DNA of 8,699 bases from an uncultured Lachnospiraceae bacterium (GTDB lineage Bacteria; Bacillota; Clostridia; Lachnospirales; Lachnospiraceae), in the NCBI GenBank assembly GCA_905236545.1, contig CAJOQO010000221.1:1-8699 (forward strand). Reading direction: 5' to 3'. Of the stretch, positions 6,946 through 8,699 are shown piece by piece (the stretch's first letter is position 1; each line of letters opens with the position of its first letter). Below the pieces are notes generated by a model that saw only the letters and a list, made by a program, of their open reading frames with translations, was not told where the DNA came from and did no database searches. Position numbers and translations under genes: made by a program.

Positions 6946-8472
6946 TTACCGGGCCGGATGAATCTTCGAGAAGTCCACCGCGTACAGCGGATAGAATTCA
7001 TACCCTGTAAATTCGGGATTCAGAACCACAAAGTCTGCAAGGTCCTGAAGGTAGACATTCGCGGCTGTGTCGGAGAGGATCTTCTCCGCTGCCTTGTACG
7101 CCTCCACCTGCTTCCCGTCATCCGATGTATGCTGCGCCTTTTCGATCGCCGCGTCATATTCCGCATTGTGATAGCTGATCATGTTGGACGGGTCTGTGGA
7201 AACCCATCTCTGCAGCAGCGCGTCCGGACTCAGATAAGCCGCGTCAAAACCGATCACGGTCGCGTCAAAGTCACGCCCCTGATAAACATCGCTCAGCCAG
7301 GTGCTCCACTCCACCTTCTGAATGTCCGCATTGATTCCCGCGGCGGAAAGCATCTCGACGATGACGCTTGCGGTGTCCACATGAGGACCGTAGTTGGACG
7401 GAACCTTGATCGTGAAGCTCAGGCCTGACGCCCCTGCTTCCTCCAGCAGCTGAGCCGCTTTCTCCGGATCATACGGATACGCGTCCACCAGGCTGTCGTC
7501 GAAGTACCTGGTGAAGCTGGGATAGACGCTGCTTCCAAGCTTTGCCCCGTGTCCGTCCTCCGTCAGGTCGAGGAGACCGTCCACGTCTATGGCATAGCAC
7601 AGAGCCTGGCGTACCCGCTCATCATCAAACGGCGGTCTCGCGTTATTCAGATAGAGGGCCTGTACAAGATTCATTTCGCCCTCGATCACTTCATACCCGT
7701 TTGAAAGGCTGTTTACCTGATCCAGCGTCAGATGAAATGCCATATCCAGCGTCCCCGCGTCCAGCGCGGTATAGAGCGCATTGGCATCCTCATAGATCCG
7801 GCAGGTGATTTTTGAAATGGCCGGCGCGCCTCCATAATAGTCCTCATTGCTCAGGAATACTGCCTTGTCCTGCGGGGAATAGGAGTCAAAGCGGTAGGGG
7901 CCTGTTCCCACCGGCGCTGTCGCCTGGTCCGTATAATCCTTCGGAATGATGGATACGCTGGAGACAGTGCTCAGAAAGCTGCTGTTTGCCTCGGGGAGAG
8001 TGATGATGATTTTGTTCCCTTCGGCGGTGATGTCCTGAATACCAGAAAGCGCCCCGGCTACGGCCGTATTGGTCGCAACCTGGGCGCAGGTTTCGAAGGA
8101 ATAGAGTACGTCGTCTGTCGTCACCGTCTCACCGTTGTGGAAGATTACTCCGTCGCGCAATGTGAAGGTGTAGGTACGTCCGTCCCCGGATATGCTGTGC
8201 TCCGAGGCTACGGCATCGACAAAGTTTCCGTCTGTGTCGGGCTTTACCAGCCCTTCAAAGACATTGAATAAGACCTCTCTGGTTCCTGCAGCCGTAATCT
8301 GGTACGGGTCAAGACTGTTGTCCAGGTCCTGGGAAAGACCGACCACGAGCTCGGTTTTCCCGGAAGAAGCGTCCTCTGTTCCTCCAGCCATGGCTGCCGT
8401 TGCGCCAGGGCCTATGCCGAGTGCGCACGTTAAGACTGTTGCGGACAGAAGCACAGCGATGCGTTTTTTCAT
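6946..8472 (-). CDS. Extracellular solute-binding protein, family 5 (peptide/nickel type)
   Basis: This is the ligand-capturing subunit of the importer, 508 aa from the chosen start. Family 5 features include an early LDPYQITAAGTREVLFNVFEGLV segment (roughly 50-75), TYTFTLRDGVIFHNGETVTTDDVLYSFE (about 112-140), PVGTGPYRF and a central VRQALCYAID motif. A basic N-terminus (MKKR) and a hydrophobic core form a signal peptide, with AxA-type cleavage possible near residues 26-29 (ATAAMAGG). The only cysteine there (Cys16, VLTC) sits in a poor lipobox because Thr precedes it and hydrophobic residues follow. The frame extends to an ATG at 8520, but the ATG at 8472 has AAAGGAG 9 nt upstream and begins the signal peptide. 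The 8520 start would lie about 11 nt from the predicted transcript start with no ribosome site. It is the first gene of the block. The ligand could be peptides, nickel or another small solute. Confidence 0.94.
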   Translation of the reverse strand: MKKRIAVLLSATVLTCALGIGPGATAAMAGGTEDASSGKTELVVGLSQDLDNSLDPYQITAAGTREVLFNVFEGLVKPDTDGNFVDAVASEHSISGDGRTYTFTLRDGVIFHNGETVTTDDVLYSFETCAQVATNTAVAGALSGIQDITAEGNKIIITLPEANSSFLSTVSSVSIIPKDYTDQATAPVGTGPYRFDSYSPQDKAVFLSNEDYYGGAPAISKITCRIYEDANALYTALDAGTLDMAFHLTLDQVNSLSNGYEVIEGEMNLVQALYLNNARPPFDDERVRQALCYAIDVDGLLDLTEDGHGAKLGSSVYPSFTRYFDDSLVDAYPYDPEKAAQLLEEAGASGLSFTIKVPSNYGPHVDTASVIVEMLSAAGINADIQKVEWSTWLSDVYQGRDFDATVIGFDAAYLSPDALLQRWVSTDPSNMISYHNAEYDAAIEKAQHTSDDGKQVEAYKAAEKILSDTAANVYLQDLADFVVLNPEFTGYEFYPLYAVDFSKIHPAR

Positions 8473-8481
8473 AGTGGAATT

Positions 8482-8488
8482 CTCCTTT
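8482..8488 (-). promoter_or_regulatory. Ribosome binding site deciding the binding-protein start
   Basis: AAAGGAG on the minus strand lies 9 nt before the ATG at 8472. No comparable site precedes the in-frame upstream ATG at 8520, so this site fixes the start and leaves a 5' untranslated leader of roughly 60 nt. Confidence 0.85.
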
Positions 8489-8538
8489 CCATACGATACT
8501 CGCCTGTTCGCTTCTCCCATTATTAAATTGTCGGGGTT

Positions 8539-8567
8539 ATTCTATCTGATCGTTTCGCATATTGCAA
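8539..8567 (-). promoter_or_regulatory. Sigma-A-type promoter for the transporter operon
   Basis: On the minus strand, TTGCAA (8567-8562) is separated by 17 nt from TAGAAT (8544-8539). The -10 box matches the TATAAT consensus at five of six positions and the -35 box matches TTGACA at four of six, with ideal spacing. Transcription would start near 8531-8532, about 60 nt before the binding-protein ATG. The local sequence is AT-richer than its surroundings. No other promoter was evident inside the block, so this one probably serves most or all of the eight genes. Confidence 0.72.
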
Positions 8568-8576
8568 GGGTTCCTG

Positions 8577-8588
8577 GTGACAAGTCAC
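8577..8588. promoter_or_regulatory. Short dyad upstream of the -35 box, possible operator
   Basis: GTGAC-AA-GTCAC is a perfect 5-bp inverted repeat with a 2-bp spacer. It is centred about 15 bp upstream of the -35 box, near position -51 relative to the predicted transcript start. That location suits an activator or an upstream-binding repressor. The half-site spacing does not match CRP (GTGA-N6-TCAC), and I cannot assign a regulator. A chance dyad of this size is possible. Confidence 0.3.
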
Positions 8589-8613
8589 GCTCTGGCCGTT
8601 CAGTTCGTTACGA

Positions 8614-8680
8614 TTCACGGCTCCTTCCCCACAGACCGTGAACCGTCTGCGCTGACGCGCATCCGTCGCTGCTTCGCAGC
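8614..8680. repeat. Cluster of three small inverted repeats upstream of the operon
   Basis: Three perfect dyads lie close together. TTCACGG (8614-8620) pairs with CCGTGAA (8636-8642) around a 15-nt loop. TGCGC (8648-8652) pairs with GCGCA (8657-8661) around TGAC. GCTGC (8668-8672) pairs with GCAGC (8676-8680) around TTC. No T-run follows on either strand, so they do not look like ordinary intrinsic terminators. The segment lies upstream of the predicted transcript start and is GC-richer than the promoter. It could be part of a dispersed intergenic repeat, the 3' part of an upstream transcript or a structured RNA. No gene is recognisable between 8590 and the window end. Confidence 0.4.
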
Positions 8681-8699
8681 CTGTTGTTCCCGGTTGTGG

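Noticed and set aside
8473..8520. Upstream ATG at 8520 as the start of the binding protein (16 extra residues)
   Set aside because: It has no ribosome site, lies about 11 nt from the predicted transcript start and would put a polar extension before a normal signal peptide. The ATG at 8472 has AAAGGAG.
8523..8699. Minus-strand frame open from the window edge to TAA at 8525-8523, as the 3' end of an upstream gene
   Set aside because: The product has no recognisable family features, all three frames in the segment are open for some distance, and the promoter lies within the frame. More upstream sequence would settle it; if a conserved protein continues there, the rejection is wrong.

Overview
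The window carries one block of eight genes, all on the minus strand, so transcription runs from high to low coordinates. Several features suggest a Gram-positive Clostridia-type bacterium, possibly Lachnospiraceae, of moderately high GC. These are the strong AGGAG-type ribosome binding sites, tight gene packing, a type III (CoaX) pantothenate kinase, a long three-domain Xaa-Pro aminopeptidase and a sigma-A-like promoter. This placement is inference from protein style and gene structure, not from a marker gene.

Layout in the direction of transcription. At 8699-8473 lies a non-coding segment: a GC-rich part with several small inverted repeats, a short dyad, and then a good promoter (TTGCAA, 17 nt, TAGAAT). 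The promoter is followed by a complete five-part ABC importer of the peptide/nickel (Dpp/Opp) class: an extracellular solute-binding protein (8472-6946), two permeases (6903-5956 and 5959-5153) and two ATPases (5080-4253 and 4266-3469). After it come an UlaG-like metallo-beta-lactamase-fold protein (3454-2675), type III pantothenate kinase CoaX (2678-1875) and Xaa-Pro aminopeptidase (1873-38). Gene junctions are ATGA overlaps, a 14-bp overlap or short gaps; the largest gap inside the block is 72 bp. I saw no convincing terminator within the block or in the 37 bases after it, so a single long transcript is plausible.

How the genes may work together. The binding protein captures a ligand outside the cell, the two permeases form the channel, and the two ATPases drive uptake. 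If the ligand is a peptide, the aminopeptidase at the end of the block could remove N-terminal residues that precede proline, a bond most peptidases cannot cut. CoaX carries out the first step of coenzyme A synthesis from pantothenate and has no evident direct link to transport. The role of the metallo-beta-lactamase-fold protein is unknown, and it appears to lack one usual metal ligand.

Most of the window is ordinary metabolism and transport. The points worth a second look are the altered metal site, the missing lipobox in the binding protein, the short ATPases without the usual C-terminal extension, the mixed gene content of the operon, and the hairpin-rich segment upstream of the promoter.
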